NCBI RefSeq assembly: GCF_947503375.1
Contig: NZ_CANNDQ010000005.1
Location: 248,001-312,000, forward strand
Direction of reading: 5' to 3'
DNA length: 64,000 nucleotides
DNA from: an uncultured Psychroserpens sp.
GTDB lineage: Bacteria > Bacteroidota > Bacteroidia > Flavobacteriales > Flavobacteriaceae
The position numbers and the translations under genes are program-made. A model generated the notes under the pieces. That model was not told where the DNA came from. It saw only the letters and a program-made list of their open reading frames with translations, and searched no databases. Positions 8,241 to 17,677 of the stretch are shown one piece after another; position 1 is the stretch's first letter; every line of letters starts with the position of its first letter.

Positions 8241-10001
8241 ATGATTAATTGTACCAAAATGAAACCGTTATTAACAGTACTATTTTTATTTTTATGGGCT
8301 AATATAGAAGTTAATGCTCAAATCTATTTTGAAGATCAAGCAACTGCAAGAGGAATTGGTTTTACTTGTGGTACAACATACATTGGTAATGGTGTTAGCT
8401 TTTTTGATTATGATAATGATGGATGGGATGACTTAACGTTTACCACTGAAGATGGTCAGCCAGTTAGATTTTATAAAAATGTTAACGGTTCTTTTGTTGA
8501 GCAAACTTTGAATATTCCTGTACTTAATTATCAAACTAAATCTGTCACTTGGGTAGATTACGATAATGATGGTGATAAGGACATATATATTACTAGTTTT
8601 ACAGATGGAAATAAACTATTTGAAAATGATGGTAGCTTAAACTTTATCGATATAACTGTAGGTTCTGGTTTGCCTACAAATAATATATTTTCTTACGGAG
8701 CATCTTGGGGAGATTATGACAAAGATGGTAACTTAGATGTCTTTATTTCTAGTTTTGATCCAGACAGAATAGTGCCTAACTATTTATATAAGAATAATGG
8801 TGATGGTACATTTACGAATGTGAGTACAACTGCTGGGATAAGTCCATCTGGTAGTTTGTCATTTTGTTCTGCGTTTTTTGATTTTAATAATGATGGATGG
8901 CAAGATATCTATATTTCAAATGATCGAGTCAATAACCCAAACATCCTCTACAAGAACAATGGTGATGGCACTTTTTCTGATGTAAGCACATCCTCAGGTA
9001 CAGATGTTACCATTGATGCAATGACAGTTACTATTGATGACTTTAATAGTGATGGATGGTTAGATATATATGTTACAAATGGTGTCGATGGAAATGTATT
9101 TTTTAGAAATAATGGAGACGAAACATTTACAGATATAGCAATAGCTTCTGGAACATTATTAAACAGTGTATGTTGGGGCGCCGTTTTTCTTGATGCTGAA
9201 AATGATGAAGATTTAGACTTGTATGTTAGTAGCTCACTAAATGGGGCTTCGATTTATAGTTCATCAGTGTTTTATGAAAACTTAGGTAACGAAGATTTTT
9301 TAACACCTACAGATCCTGGTTTTTTTAATGATAATAGAGCCAGTCACTCTAACGCAATAGGAGATGTTGATAACGATGGTCTGCAAGATATTATAGTAAG
9401 TAATACAAATGATGGAAATGTAAATCTTTGGTATAACTCTACAACAACTTCTAATAATTGGTTAAGGGTAAAATTAGAAGGTACAAACAGTAATAGAGAC
9501 GGTATAGGATCAATCATTGAAATTTCTGTAAATAATAATAAGCAATACAGATATACCTTGTGTGGTGAAGGTTATTTATCACAAAACTCCGCTACTGAAG
9601 CTTTTGGTCTCGGAACTAATACTATGGTTGATTATGTTAAAGTAACTTGGTTAAGTGGAGAAGAAGATTATTTTTATGACGTTCCAGCTAACCAACTGTT
9701 AGAAATTACTGAAGGCACTGGAAGTGGAAATAATGGTCAAGGCGGATTATCTGTAGATGAAGACGAATTAAGTCTTGTTAATTTTTATCCCAACCCTATT
9801 AAGGATATCATTACTTTTGAAAGTGTTGAGATTATTAATATGATTACTGTTACTGATGTTTTAGGTAAAGAAATAGCTATATATGAACCTAAACTTGATA
9901 GTTTTGAGCTGAATCTTTCTTCTTTAAATACTGGTGTATATTTTTTAAAAGTTCAATCTTTATCCAATAAAAGCCAGACTTATAAAGTTATAAAAGACTA
10001 A
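8241..10001 (+). CDS. Secreted FG-GAP/VCBS-repeat protein with ASPIC/UnbV domain and T9SS sorting tail
   Basis: 586 residues. A signal peptide ends near residue 27; M7 gives an equally good start at 8259. At least seven calcium-loop repeats of the form D-x-D/N-x-D-G follow ('DYDNDGWDD', 'DYDNDGDKD', 'DYDKDGNLD', 'DFNNDGWQD', 'DFNSDGWLD', 'DVDNDGLQD'), building a beta-propeller like CRTAC1. An ASPIC/UnbV domain lies at roughly 405-495 ('WLRVKLEGTNSNRDGIGS'). The last ~70 residues form a type A T9SS sorting domain ('FYPNPIKD' to 'YKVIKD'). It is expected to be secreted or surface-attached through the type IX system. The ligand is unknown. Confidence 0.88.
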   Translation: MINCTKMKPLLTVLFLFLWANIEVNAQIYFEDQATARGIGFTCGTTYIGNGVSFFDYDNDGWDDLTFTTEDGQPVRFYKNVNGSFVEQTLNIPVLNYQTKSVTWVDYDNDGDKDIYITSFTDGNKLFENDGSLNFIDITVGSGLPTNNIFSYGASWGDYDKDGNLDVFISSFDPDRIVPNYLYKNNGDGTFTNVSTTAGISPSGSLSFCSAFFDFNNDGWQDIYISNDRVNNPNILYKNNGDGTFSDVSTSSGTDVTIDAMTVTIDDFNSDGWLDIYVTNGVDGNVFFRNNGDETFTDIAIASGTLLNSVCWGAVFLDAENDEDLDLYVSSSLNGASIYSSSVFYENLGNEDFLTPTDPGFFNDNRASHSNAIGDVDNDGLQDIIVSNTNDGNVNLWYNSTTTSNNWLRVKLEGTNSNRDGIGSIIEISVNNNKQYRYTLCGEGYLSQNSATEAFGLGTNTMVDYVKVTWLSGEEDYFYDVPANQLLEITEGTGSGNNGQGGLSVDEDELSLVNFYPNPIKDIITFESVEIINMITVTDVLGKEIAIYEPKLDSFELNLSSLNTGVYFLKVQSLSNKSQTYKVIKD

Positions 10002-10021
10002 AAGAAAAGTGTCAATAGCTT

Positions 10022-11662
10022 TTAATTTTTAATAACTTTTTTAGTGGTTAGAATATCATCACTAGTAACTAGTTTAACTATATACAGTCCATCTGCTAAA
10101 TTGGTGAAGTCTATTGTTTTAATATTACCCAACCCATCTATTACTTTCTTTCCTAAAAGATTATAAACCGAAATAGATTCAATCATTTTCTCACTATCAA
10201 TAAAAAGGTTTGTGGTAACAGGATTTGGGTAAGTGCGCATAGATGACTTAATAGAAAATTCATTAACACTCAATAGATCACAATTACTCAAATCTGGATT
10301 TAACTCAATAGGGTTTCCTGGTGTTAGATCACGACCAATAAATGCTGGGTAATCAACAGCGTATTTAAGTGCTCTAAAAGAAGTGTTACCTGAACCTAAA
10401 GGATCATCACCCTGAGTTAAGATTTGGGTATTACCAACTGGGTTCACATATTCCCAAACAATGTTTTCATTGACATCTATTTCAAAAAAATAACCAGAAT
10501 CGCCATCACAAATTAGAGTGTTTCCATTAGGAAGCCTAAGTGCACTTGACAAAATAGCTGAATAGAAATTTGTTGGATCTACTGGGTCTGAGTATATGTA
10601 TTCAGGTACTGAAGGACCATAGCTAGTGCCAGAAGTGTAAGAATACACCCCTTCAGATTCGGTAGGTAGATCTAACAGAAAAACTTCTGAAAACCTTGGT
10701 GTTCTTCCAAACCCATTATTATATAATATTATTTTTCCAGCATCGGTTAACCCATCTGGAATAAAATACGGAAAATGTTGCCCAAAAAGTTGTTGATCAT
10801 TAGCAGTACCACGCTTATAAGCTTGCGGATTTCCCCATCGATATAAGAAATCACCACCTTTTCCTCTCAATCCTCCTGTTGATCCACTTGCTTCTATAGT
10901 TGTAGTAGAATGATCAATAATATAAAATTCATTAAGAAGTCTTGAACTCATAACAATTTGATCTAATTGGATATTATATTGTATTGAGTTTACGTGCATC
11001 CAATTTGCATTACCATTGGAACCACCAATATAATTGATATCTAATAGTTGAGGGTTATCTTCAACGATGCCAAAGTTAGCTTTAGTATTATCAAAATCCT
11101 GAATTAAGTGATCTTTCACATTCCATTCCCAAACAATATTTGCTGAATTTGTACCTACAGGTTCTAATTCAAGAATTTGTTCATTATATAGCTCATTTTG
11201 ACTAAGATTAGCAGGATTCCTTCCAGCCATTATAGCTTCGTTCGAATCCATTACTGTAACGGCGAGCATTAATACATTACCATTTGGCATTGGGTATATA
11301 TCGTGGTGTTGACTTTCATCACTTGATGAATAATCATACTCCCAAATTAAAGTTCCTTCCCAATTAAAAAGCTCAATTCTACCACCTCTTCCACCAAAAT
11401 TTATATCAGGATTATCAGTTTTTGCTGCTCTAAGCAGATTACCATTTTCTAAGAGATATACGGCATTTCCAGGTGGATATGAGCTTGACCATTGATTTAT
11501 TACTTGCCCACAGTTATCTATTAAATAGGTTTCTGTTTGCGAAGTAAATAGAGTATAACCATTTAGTACACCTTCTTCATTTGTTAAAGTGCCTATAGTA
11601 TTTTGAGCATTAAGTAGATAAGCACAGCAAAGAACTATTAAAAATAAGAGTTTATTTCTCAT
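10022..11662 (-). CDS. Secreted arylsulfotransferase (ASST)-like protein with T9SS sorting tail
   Basis: 546 residues from the ATG at 11662, which places a good signal peptide ('LLFLIVLCCAYLLNAQ') at the start; a longer frame from 11719 adds 19 residues that spoil it. The body resembles the bacterial arylsulfate sulfotransferase family: repeated propeller-blade motifs such as 'VYLLENGNLLRAAK', 'SQHHDIYPMPNGNVLML', 'WMHVNSIQYN' and 'SSALRLPNGNTLICDG'. His-rich 'HHD' and 'HVN' sites are placed as in ASST. ASSTs move sulfate between phenolic compounds in the periplasm; this one carries a T9SS type A tail ('TYPNPVTTN' to 'KKVIKN') and should be extracellular. Activity is inferred. It lies downstream of the Sus operon terminator. 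Confidence 0.75.
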   Translation of the reverse strand: MRNKLLFLIVLCCAYLLNAQNTIGTLTNEEGVLNGYTLFTSQTETYLIDNCGQVINQWSSSYPPGNAVYLLENGNLLRAAKTDNPDINFGGRGGRIELFNWEGTLIWEYDYSSSDESQHHDIYPMPNGNVLMLAVTVMDSNEAIMAGRNPANLSQNELYNEQILELEPVGTNSANIVWEWNVKDHLIQDFDNTKANFGIVEDNPQLLDINYIGGSNGNANWMHVNSIQYNIQLDQIVMSSRLLNEFYIIDHSTTTIEASGSTGGLRGKGGDFLYRWGNPQAYKRGTANDQQLFGQHFPYFIPDGLTDAGKIILYNNGFGRTPRFSEVFLLDLPTESEGVYSYTSGTSYGPSVPEYIYSDPVDPTNFYSAILSSALRLPNGNTLICDGDSGYFFEIDVNENIVWEYVNPVGNTQILTQGDDPLGSGNTSFRALKYAVDYPAFIGRDLTPGNPIELNPDLSNCDLLSVNEFSIKSSMRTYPNPVTTNLFIDSEKMIESISVYNLLGKKVIDGLGNIKTIDFTNLADGLYIVKLVTSDDILTTKKVIKN

Positions 11663-11725
11663 TCTTTTAATGAATTTATTTCTAAAGGTAATTAGTATTT
11701 TTAAGTTAAACAAAAGCATTAATTA

Positions 11726-11756
11726 AAAAAGGTCATCTAATTTAGATGACCTTTTT
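11726..11756 (-). terminator. Intrinsic terminator of the SusC-SusD-lipoprotein operon
   Basis: An inverted repeat with a 14-bp stem (arms 726-739 and 743-756 of the 11-kb numbering, core GGTCATCTA/TAGATGACC) and a 3-base loop lies 20 bp after the lipoprotein stop. On the minus strand it is followed by a T run. It separates the Sus operon from the arylsulfotransferase-like gene. Confidence 0.8.
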
Positions 11757-11776
11757 GATAAATTTATAACCTGATA

Positions 11777-12655
11777 TTAGATACCTAATGATGGACACAT
11801 TTCTGGTTCAGGACCGAAAGGACCAAATGTATCTCCTGCTGGGTTTACAACTTCATAAATGTGTTCTTCTTCCCAACTACCACTAGTGTATGTCAATCTT
11901 AATACAGCAGTACCTACAGGAACATTAATAACATGAACAGCAGAATCTCCAGCTGGAATATCATAATCTTCAGATACACCATCAACTTCAACAGTTAAGA
12001 AAGCACCATCCCAACCGTCTCCATAAAGATCTGTCATGTTAACAGTCCAATCACCAGCCATAGGGTTGTTAATTGGAGGACAAGGAATAGCAAAACCAAA
12101 CTCAAAGGCATTTCTATATCCATTCTCATCTAATAGATCGTCTGAATTATTTCCACCACTACGCGTACCAGTTTCCTCATCGAAATCTAAACGCTCACCA
12201 GAATATACTACACCTTGGTCATTAATAGCGGTACCAATAAAGTTAAAGGTATCACCAAAACCAATGTCAGCAATATCAATTCCAAGTGCAGTTGATAGAT
12301 CAGCCATTGTGATAGTAATAGTTCTAGGAAAAGAAGTAACTTCATCTCCAAAATCTACAGGCCCGTAACTAGTACCTGCAACCATAGCAGATACAGACAT
12401 TCTGTAACTTACTACATTGCCGTCTGGAGCTTCCAATGTAGTCGTGATTTCAACACCAGCAACTTCAGCTAGTGAACTTATATTTACTACGTTAGGAAAT
12501 GGTTGTGCAAATCTTACAAAACCACCATCAGCAAAAACATCAAATTTGTCTTTGTCTTCATCTTTACAGGAAACTGCAAAAATGGTCATAAGAGCCATAG
12601 CAAATACAGCTAAGCTTTTTGTTTTTAAAATTGTTTTAAAATTCTTCATAATCAT
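11777..12655 (-). CDS. SusE/F-position surface lipoprotein with 'YGDGWDG' domain
   Basis: 292 residues. A lipoprotein signal ends at Cys30 ('FAVSC'), followed by 'KDEDKDK'; acidic residues directly after the cysteine are typical of Bacteroidota lipoproteins exported to the cell surface. An N-terminal beta domain (35-170) is followed by a second domain containing 'LYGDGWDGAFLTVEVDG', a motif seen in many secreted Bacteroidota beta-sandwich modules. It is third in the susC-susD operon, 10 bp after the SusD stop, where auxiliary ligand-binding lipoproteins usually sit. I cannot assign the ligand. An alternative start is the Met at 12649. Confidence 0.75.
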   Translation of the reverse strand: MIMKNFKTILKTKSLAVFAMALMTIFAVSCKDEDKDKFDVFADGGFVRFAQPFPNVVNISSLAEVAGVEITTTLEAPDGNVVSYRMSVSAMVAGTSYGPVDFGDEVTSFPRTITITMADLSTALGIDIADIGFGDTFNFIGTAINDQGVVYSGERLDFDEETGTRSGGNNSDDLLDENGYRNAFEFGFAIPCPPINNPMAGDWTVNMTDLYGDGWDGAFLTVEVDGVSEDYDIPAGDSAVHVINVPVGTAVLRLTYTSGSWEEEHIYEVVNPAGDTFGPFGPEPEMCPSLGI

Positions 12656-12665
12656 TTTTTTTTTG

Positions 12666-14285
12666 TTATTGTAAATTATCCGGATTAGTATCCCAGAATA
12701 CTTTTTCAGTAACTTGCTTTTGAGATATACTTTCGTTAGAAGAAACCTCTACTGCAGGATACATGAATGTTCTTGGAAATTCACCAGCAACATTCACATG
12801 AGGTTCTAAATCACTTGGATAGCTTGTACGTCTGTAATTGTTCCAAGCTTCAATACCATTACCCCAAAGTGCAATGTAGTATTCTTTCATGATTACATCC
12901 AATTTAGCCTCATTATCTGCGGCAGCATCATACTGTCCGAGTACAAAGGTAACATAATTATCAACATCAGCCTGAGTTGCAGCAAATGCTGGGTCAACTT
13001 GTCCTGGATTAAATTCCAACACTTTAGTCATTGAAGCTCTAACACCTTCTTCAAACAAAGTACGTGGATTACCTGTTGTTCCTGACATTAAAGCAGATTC
13101 AGCTCTTAAAAATTTAACATAAGAAGACAACATTAACGGAAAAATACCAGCTCCAGCTGCTCCAGGATTGTTTATGACTGTCTGGAAGTTATCAGCATCA
13201 AATGCACCACCTATAGGATATAGTCCATAAGTAGTTCTTTTTAACTGGTCTGGTGGCACGCCATCATCATCACCATGATCACGTCCCCAATAAAAATCAC
13301 CAATATGACAGAAATTAAATCCAGCTTCACCTTCACATTCTAAATCATCACCAGTTGGTGTTTCTTCTATTTGTCTGTAAAAATAATAACGTAACCTTGG
13401 ATCGTTAAACCCTTTGTCATCTTTCAATAAAAACATGTAATAATTATTCATATAGTCATCTGAACCATCTGCATCATAACATAATGAATAATATGGATGT
13501 CTACTATCACCTGTTGCTAATGCACTAGTAGAGTATTGGAACTGTAAGTCATCAGCAGCATCTTCAATAATACCTTGACTAATCAATGTATTGATTTCTG
13601 AACTAAAATCACCTACTAAACGCATTTGCGCATACATTTTAAATTTTAATGTTCTTGCGGCTTTGATCCATTTTCCAGCATCACCGCCGTAGAATAAATC
13701 ATTTGTAGGCATAATTACACCAGGAGTGCTCAAGTCTGAAATTGCATCATCAATAACGTCTAACATTGCTGTATAGATATCTTGACCATCATCAGCTGCA
13801 GGAGCATCATTTTCATTACCATCTAAAGCTTGAGTAAAAGGAACATTACCATACGTATCAACTAATGTTACATAAGTATAAGCTTGAATAACTTTAGCTA
13901 CACCAACAACACCTTTTAAATCTCCCGCTTCAGCTATTGGAATTAGAGATTTAATATCGATTAATGTTTCTTTGTAAAAGTCTTCCCAAAAATCGTCTTG
14001 AGAAGTAGCTGATAAAGAAAAAGGTCCAGAATACGCTCCAAATAGATGCTGCATTCTTACAGCTTCAGAAGCTCTTACGTTCAAACCATCTTCATTATCT
14101 TCGTTGTATGCAATTGCAGACATGAAGCGAATTTGCACATTATTAATCAGAAGTTGCGGGTCTGCACTTTCTGGTGTCAAATTACTTGGGTCAGCAAGTT
14201 GTTCTAAATCTGCTGTTTCACAGCCAACAGCTATAAAAAGCAGAGCTAAAGCAGCAATTTTTAATTTAATTTTTATTGTTTTCAT
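12666..14285 (-). CDS. SusD/RagB-family nutrient-binding outer-membrane lipoprotein
   Basis: 539 residues. The lipoprotein signal peptide ends at Cys22 ('FIAVGC'). The sequence shows the SusD-like helical TPR scaffold: 'VIQAYTYVTLVDTYGNVPF' about residues 133-151, 'KWIKAARTLKFKMYAQM', and the C-terminal 'KEYYIALWGNGIEAWNNYRR' typical of the SusD-like_2 group. SusD proteins cap the SusC channel at the cell surface and bind the imported ligand (glycan, peptide or other oligomer). Located 18 bp after the susC-type gene and clearly co-transcribed. No polysaccharide-degrading enzyme is adjacent, so the ligand is open. Confidence 0.93.
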   Translation of the reverse strand: MKTIKIKLKIAALALLFIAVGCETADLEQLADPSNLTPESADPQLLINNVQIRFMSAIAYNEDNEDGLNVRASEAVRMQHLFGAYSGPFSLSATSQDDFWEDFYKETLIDIKSLIPIAEAGDLKGVVGVAKVIQAYTYVTLVDTYGNVPFTQALDGNENDAPAADDGQDIYTAMLDVIDDAISDLSTPGVIMPTNDLFYGGDAGKWIKAARTLKFKMYAQMRLVGDFSSEINTLISQGIIEDAADDLQFQYSTSALATGDSRHPYYSLCYDADGSDDYMNNYYMFLLKDDKGFNDPRLRYYFYRQIEETPTGDDLECEGEAGFNFCHIGDFYWGRDHGDDDGVPPDQLKRTTYGLYPIGGAFDADNFQTVINNPGAAGAGIFPLMLSSYVKFLRAESALMSGTTGNPRTLFEEGVRASMTKVLEFNPGQVDPAFAATQADVDNYVTFVLGQYDAAADNEAKLDVIMKEYYIALWGNGIEAWNNYRRTSYPSDLEPHVNVAGEFPRTFMYPAVEVSSNESISQKQVTEKVFWDTNPDNLQ

Positions 14286-14303
14286 TTTCTATTCTTTTTT
14301 TTA

Positions 14304-17300
14304 TTAAAAAGTAGCTTTTACACTAAATCCATATTTTTTAGATGAAGGTGCTGTTTGAAATTCTAAACCAGCACCATTACCTACACCTGTACTAATAGTC
14401 TCTGGGTCAAAGTTTGTATATTTTGGTACGTTAGGCGCCCAAAAGAACATATTTTGTCCTAGTAATGTAAATGACAATGATCCTAGAGGTGTTTTTTCTA
14501 AAAACTTACTAGGTAATGAATAAGTTAATGAAATTTCTCTTAAACGCAAAACAGAACCATCGTAAATAGCTTGCCCAGCAGGATCTAAGAAATTTAAGAA
14601 ATAAGCTTCATTCGCACCTATTTGTACATTGTTTGGAATTGTATTTCCATTAGCATCTGTTAATGGAACACCAGTATTTGGGTTAGCATATACACCAGGA
14701 ATTACAATAGTACCTTCTCTGTCTTCGGTATCTTTAGTTACACCACGTCTTAATAAGTTATCAATTGTATTAGACGAAAAATCGCCTCCATGCTTATATT
14801 CTACTTGAGCAGAAAGCGTCCAGTTTTTATAACTAAATGTATTTATAGTTGTCAATAACCAGTCTGGATTTGGATCACCAATTACTGCATCATCTAGACC
14901 TAATGTACTACTATCTAAGATGTTTCCTGTTTGAGGATCTATTAAATAGTTTCCTTGATCATCTCTTAACGCATAACTACCTTTGATAACACCTAATGGT
15001 AGCCCTTCGATTGCAAAGTTACCTAGGTTAGAGAACCCAGCAATAAATACATCAGAACCACCTGGTAATTCTTTAACTTCGTTTTCTGTTGCTGTGAAAA
15101 TAAAGTTTGAATCCCATTGGAAACCATCTTTCCCTTTAAAAGGAGAGATCCCTAAGGCTATTTCAACACCTTGCGTGTCAATTCTACCAGCATTAATAAA
15201 CGTGTTTAAGAAACCTGATGATGGTGGTAAACCTTTAGATAAGATTTGATCTTCAGAAACTCTACTAAATACACTAGCTTCAAAATTGATTCTGTTTTTC
15301 CAGAATCTAGCTTCAACACCTAATTCAAATTCCTTATGTAACTCAGCTTTTAAGTCTGGGTTAGGAAATTCGTTAAGGTTTGAATTTGTATTAACACCAC
15401 CGCTTCCTGTTGTAAAATCTGCAGTAGACAATGCTAATAGTGGACGTGTATTATAAGGTGTTGGGAAACCTGCAGAGGTACCATAACCAAACCTTAGTTT
15501 TAAGAAGTTTAATGCATCAGAAGTTAATCCTTCAAAAGCAGACGTTGGAATAAATGCCAGTGATGCACTAGGATAGAATAACGATCTGTTGTCTTGTTCT
15601 ATAGTTGACGTCCAGTCATTTCTAGCAGCAAGTGTTAAGTAAAGGAAATTGTCATATTCAAATTCTGCTTGACCATATACACCAATAGTATTCTCTGTTT
15701 GTTTAAAATCTAGAGAACTTCCAAGCGGATCATTGTTTGTTTGTGTCGCAAAATTGTTGTGATCGATAAAATCAAATACAACTTGACCTGTACTAACTAT
15801 ACCAAATTTATCGTAAGTCTCAGAGTTAGTATTCACACCCCAAGTACTATTTAAACCAATCTTATCTGTAAGCTGAACACCATTAATACCTAAAATTAAA
15901 CTATGATCCCAAATGGTATTAGTCCCTGAAGTGGTTTTTAGATAACCTTGTTGAGCAATCAATGAGCTCACACCACCTTTGTTAACATAGAATTGTTGTT
16001 TTTCAGTGTAACTATCATAACCAACTCTATAAGTTAATGAAACTTTATCATTAAAGTCAAAGATTGTACTCAAGGAGTTGTAAAAACGATTCACATCTAT
16101 ACTTTCTTGAGAATTTGCTGTTAACCAACGTGGGTTTTCTTGATCAGTTCTGTAGTAAACACTAGCACCTGTTAATGGGTCTTGGAAAGGTAAGCCCATC
16201 AAGTCAAAGTTTCTTGGTGTATATAATGTTCTTGTAAATATTGAAAAGTTACCTGTACCATTATTTGCGGCTACAGGAGGTGTCGTAAATTCACTAGTTG
16301 AGTAATTAAATGAACCGTTAAGTCTAAATTTATTACTTAGTTTAACAGAGCCACCCATACCGAAACTAGTTCTCGTAATATTGTTACCACGAACAAACCC
16401 ATCTTCATCTGTATGCCCAAAGTTAGCATTAAAAGACACATTTTCGCTAGACTTAGCAATATTAACATTTGTTGTCCGACCTGATCCTTTTCTAAAGAAA
16501 TCTTTTACATTATCTTTAAAGTCTCTATACGGTACTGTTACACCTTGAAATTGTGGGAATGGTATAGCAAATTGAGGTTGATCATAGTGATGTCTTACTG
16601 TTATGTTTTGATCAAAACGTCCACCCCAGTTTCCAACAAATCCAACATTCACGCTGTTGTCTCCACCTTGTCCATACACATCAGTATAATCTGGTAGCGC
16701 AGAAATTTCGTTAGTGAATACTTGTTGGCTAAGCGTGATTTCAAAACCTTTGTCAACCGCATTACCAGCACCAGTTTTTGTTGTAATTAAAACTACACCA
16801 TTTCTACCAGCATCACCATATAATACAGTTGCACTAAGTCCTTTAAGAACACTCATGCTTTCAATATTATTTGGATCTAGATCTAAAAATCTACTTGATG
16901 CAGAAACAGAGCCATTACCAGTAGTGACGTTACTCTCTGCATTTGTACTTGTATTAAATGGTACACCATTAACTACAAATAAAGGTTGGTTGTTACCTGT
17001 AATAGAAACGTTACCCCTAATAGTAATGTTGGTACCACTACCAGCGAGACCGCCTGTTCCTACTACATTTACACCAGCAACTTTACCGCTTAAAACTCTG
17101 GCAATATCTGCTTCAGGTCTACTCTCTACAGCGTCAGATTCAAGAGTGGTTACAGCATAACCTAATGCTTTTTTCTCTCTTTTGATTCCTTGCGCTGTTA
17201 CAATGACCTCATCTAGTGATTCAGCATCTTCTAGCATAGATACATTTACAGTATTGGAAGCTCCAACGGTAATCTCTTGAGTTTTTAAACCTACAAAAGA

Positions 17301-17519
17301 AAATACCAAAACTTCACCCACATTTGTTTTGATAGAATAGTTTCCGTCAAAATCTGATTGGGTTCCGTTTGAAGTTCCTTTAACAACAATGTTAACACCA
17401 GGAAGCGGTAGACCAGATTCATCGGTCACATTTCCTGATACAGTTTTCTCTTGCGCAAATGTGAGTTGCACAACAAACGCCATAAATAGCGTGAGTATTT
17501 TACAATACTTTGTTTTCAT
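14304..17519 (-). CDS. SusC/RagA-family TonB-linked outer-membrane transporter
   Basis: 1071 residues. A signal peptide (to about residue 22, 'LTFAQ') is followed by a carboxypeptidase-regulatory-like domain ('VSGNVTDESGLPLPGVNIVVKG', given here as family hallmark, about 27-105) and a TonB plug with 'LSGKVAGVNV' and 'GVVLITTKTG'. A 22-strand barrel ends in 'KYGFSVKATF', whose terminal Phe is the usual barrel signal. It takes up a SusD-bound substrate using TonB energy. First gene of a three-gene operon (SusC, SusD, lipoprotein). No anti-sigma factor or hybrid two-component regulator lies next to it, so its control is not visible. Confidence 0.95.
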   Translation of the reverse strand: MKTKYCKILTLFMAFVVQLTFAQEKTVSGNVTDESGLPLPGVNIVVKGTSNGTQSDFDGNYSIKTNVGEVLVFSFVGLKTQEITVGASNTVNVSMLEDAESLDEVIVTAQGIKREKKALGYAVTTLESDAVESRPEADIARVLSGKVAGVNVVGTGGLAGSGTNITIRGNVSITGNNQPLFVVNGVPFNTSTNAESNVTTGNGSVSASSRFLDLDPNNIESMSVLKGLSATVLYGDAGRNGVVLITTKTGAGNAVDKGFEITLSQQVFTNEISALPDYTDVYGQGGDNSVNVGFVGNWGGRFDQNITVRHHYDQPQFAIPFPQFQGVTVPYRDFKDNVKDFFRKGSGRTTNVNIAKSSENVSFNANFGHTDEDGFVRGNNITRTSFGMGGSVKLSNKFRLNGSFNYSTSEFTTPPVAANNGTGNFSIFTRTLYTPRNFDLMGLPFQDPLTGASVYYRTDQENPRWLTANSQESIDVNRFYNSLSTIFDFNDKVSLTYRVGYDSYTEKQQFYVNKGGVSSLIAQQGYLKTTSGTNTIWDHSLILGINGVQLTDKIGLNSTWGVNTNSETYDKFGIVSTGQVVFDFIDHNNFATQTNNDPLGSSLDFKQTENTIGVYGQAEFEYDNFLYLTLAARNDWTSTIEQDNRSLFYPSASLAFIPTSAFEGLTSDALNFLKLRFGYGTSAGFPTPYNTRPLLALSTADFTTGSGGVNTNSNLNEFPNPDLKAELHKEFELGVEARFWKNRINFEASVFSRVSEDQILSKGLPPSSGFLNTFINAGRIDTQGVEIALGISPFKGKDGFQWDSNFIFTATENEVKELPGGSDVFIAGFSNLGNFAIEGLPLGVIKGSYALRDDQGNYLIDPQTGNILDSSTLGLDDAVIGDPNPDWLLTTINTFSYKNWTLSAQVEYKHGGDFSSNTIDNLLRRGVTKDTEDREGTIVIPGVYANPNTGVPLTDANGNTIPNNVQIGANEAYFLNFLDPAGQAIYDGSVLRLREISLTYSLPSKFLEKTPLGSLSFTLLGQNMFFWAPNVPKYTNFDPETISTGVGNGAGLEFQTAPSSKKYGFSVKATF

Positions 17520-17677
17520 ATTTTAATTAATTTGAATTAGCCTGAATCAAAAGTCTTAATAAAAAGTTAATAAAACAATAATATTTGCTTAAAATTTTAA
17601 AAAAACACTTAGTAAATATTAACATTAGGTTAATAAAAACAGATTTTAACTAAAAAAACTTAAAAAAAATGAGAATC

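Noticed and set aside
12036..12674. Plus-strand frames opposite the SusE-position lipoprotein
   Set aside because: Antisense to a coherent lipoprotein gene; Pro/Ser-rich translation typical of shadow frames.
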